64,000 bases of DNA. Source: DYRB01 sp963802205 (GTDB taxonomy: Bacteria > Pseudomonadota > Gammaproteobacteria > Chromatiales > Chromatiaceae). The stretch covers positions 1 to 64,000 of the forward strand of contig CAWDHW010000014.1 of NCBI GenBank assembly GCA_963802205.1, given 5' to 3'. A program made the translations under genes and the position numbers. Of this stretch, positions 62,878-64,000 are shown piece after piece (positions within the stretch are counted from its first letter, which is position 1; each line of letters opens with the position of its first letter). Below the pieces are notes generated by a model, which worked only from the letters and a program-made list of their open reading frames with translations, ran no database searches and was not told where the DNA came from.

Positions 62878-64000
62878 ATGGCGCAGAACGAGATCAAGAA
62901 GGTGGTGCTGGCCTATTCCGGTGGCCTCGACACCTCGGTCATCCTCAAGTGGCTGCAAGATACCTACGGCTGCGAGGTGGTCACCTTCACCGCCGACATC
63001 GGCCAGGGCGAAGAACTGGAGCCGGCCCGGTCCAAGGCCACCGCCGCCGGGGTCAAGGAGATCTACATCGACGACCTGCGCGAGGAGTTCGTGCGCGACT
63101 TCGTCTTCCCGATGTTTCGCGCCAACGCCATCTACGAGGGCGAGTACCTGCTCGGGACCTCCATTGCACGGCCTCTGATCGCCAAGCGCCTCATCGAGAT
63201 CGCCAACGAGACCGGGGCCGACGCCATCTCCCACGGTGCCACCGGCAAGGGCAACGACCAGGTCCGCTTCGAGTTGGGGGCCTACGCCCTGAAGCCCGAC
63301 GTGAAGATCATCGCCCCCTGGCGGGAGTGGGACCTGCTCTCCCGGGAGAAGCTCCTGGCCTACGCGGAAGAACACGGCATCCCGGTGGAGATGAAGCGCG
63401 ACGGCACCAAGTCCCCCTACTCCATGGACGCCAACCTGCTGCACATCTCCTATGAGGGCTATGACCTGGAGGACCCCTGGGTCGAGCCCGGGCCCGACAT
63501 GTGGCGCTGGACCGTCTCGCCGGAGCAGGCCCCGGACCGTCCGCGCTACATCGAGCTGGGCTTCGAGCGCGGCGACTGCGTCTCCATCGACGGGCAGGCC
63601 CTGTCCCCGGCCGCCCTGCTCGCCGAGTTGAACCGCATCGGCGGGGAGCACGGCATCGGGCGCGACGACATCGTCGAGAACCGCTACGTCGGCATGAAGT
63701 CCCGCGGCTGCTACGAGACCCCCGGCGGGACCATTCTGCTCAAGGCCCACCGGGCCATGGAGTCTCTGACCCTGGACCGCGAATCGGCCCACCTCAAGGA
63801 CGAGCTCATGCCCCGCTACGCGAGCCTCGTCTACAACGGCTACTGGTGGAGCCCGGAGCGGCTCATGCTCCAGGCCGCCATCGACCAGACCCAGGCCGTG
63901 GTCAACGGGGTGGTCCGGCTGAAGCTCTACAAGGGCGGCATCCTGGTGGTGGGACGCAAGTCCGACACCGACAGCCTGTTCGATGCCGCCATCGCCACCT
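62878..64000 (+). CDS. argG: Argininosuccinate synthase (partial, cut by window end)
   Basis: Joins citrulline and aspartate with ATP in arginine synthesis. The first 374 residues are present, beginning MAQNEIKKVVLAYSGGLDTS with the P-loop SGGLDTS. ISHGATGKGNDQVRFEL, SPYSMDANLLHISYEG and GRDDIVENRYVGMKSRGCYE follow, cited in pieces. The frame is open to the last base. About 30 residues are missing compared with the usual length of about 400. Confidence 0.97.
   Translation, partial: MAQNEIKKVVLAYSGGLDTSVILKWLQDTYGCEVVTFTADIGQGEELEPARSKATAAGVKEIYIDDLREEFVRDFVFPMFRANAIYEGEYLLGTSIARPLIAKRLIEIANETGADAISHGATGKGNDQVRFELGAYALKPDVKIIAPWREWDLLSREKLLAYAEEHGIPVEMKRDGTKSPYSMDANLLHISYEGYDLEDPWVEPGPDMWRWTVSPEQAPDRPRYIELGFERGDCVSIDGQALSPAALLAELNRIGGEHGIGRDDIVENRYVGMKSRGCYETPGGTILLKAHRAMESLTLDRESAHLKDELMPRYASLVYNGYWWSPERLMLQAAIDQTQAVVNGVVRLKLYKGGILVVGRKSDTDSLFDAAIAT

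Overview
The window is about 64 kb of very GC-rich, gene-dense DNA. Three conserved gene orders point to a gammaproteobacterium: rlmN-pilF-rodZ-hisS-yfgM-bamB-der, aroA-cmk-rpsA-ihfB, and rsmI-lpoA-yraN-dolP. The GC content, the glycogen genes and the intergenic repeat style suggest a purple sulfur bacterium (Chromatiaceae/Chromatiales). That placement is an inference; no rRNA or photosynthesis gene is present. No tRNA, rRNA, CRISPR array, transposase or phage gene was seen.

Layout. 1-10.4 kb: a DHH phosphoesterase, the rlmN-to-der housekeeping block and EF-P-like efpL. 10.4-13.1 kb: a STAS protein and parC. 13.1-17.7 kb: a lasso-peptide-like RiPP locus. It has a 44-residue precursor on the plus strand and, on the minus strand, a coupled operon of a PqqD-type recognition element, an HprK-like kinase, a PRMT-like methyltransferase and an asparagine-synthetase-type cyclase. 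No B2 leader protease is visible. 18.0-25.7 kb: a glycogen/alpha-glucan operon (glgX, a GH57 enzyme, a DUF4912 protein, a GH57 branching enzyme, glgA). 25.7-30.1 kb: pabB, a PDC-sensor-type protein and a K+ channel with TrkA domains. 30.2-35.2 kb: nitric oxide reductase accessory genes (norE, norF, norQ, a membrane protein, a 4Fe-4S membrane protein, norD) behind an FNR/DNR-like palindrome, without norC or norB. 36-39.4 kb: pta-ackA. 39.7-44.7 kb: a rhomboid protease and aroA-cmk-rpsA-ihfB. 44.9-50.3 kb: rsmI, lpoA, yraN, dolP and an FAD-linked oxidase. 50.4-55.0 kb: adk, htpG and pgm. 55.2-61.8 kb: a minor-pilin operon (pilE, pilV, pilW, pilX, pilY1, fimT). 62-64 kb: an alpha/beta hydrolase and argG, which is cut by the window edge.

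Five conserved genes (rlmN, pilF, rodZ, bamB, pilY1) have broken reading frames. Every break can be repaired by restoring single missing bases, often in a mononucleotide run. I read these as consensus errors in the assembly rather than true pseudogenes, and give each gene its full repaired span. Intergenic gaps hold several palindromic repeats, three intrinsic terminators, and one minus-strand terminator that belongs to no visible gene.
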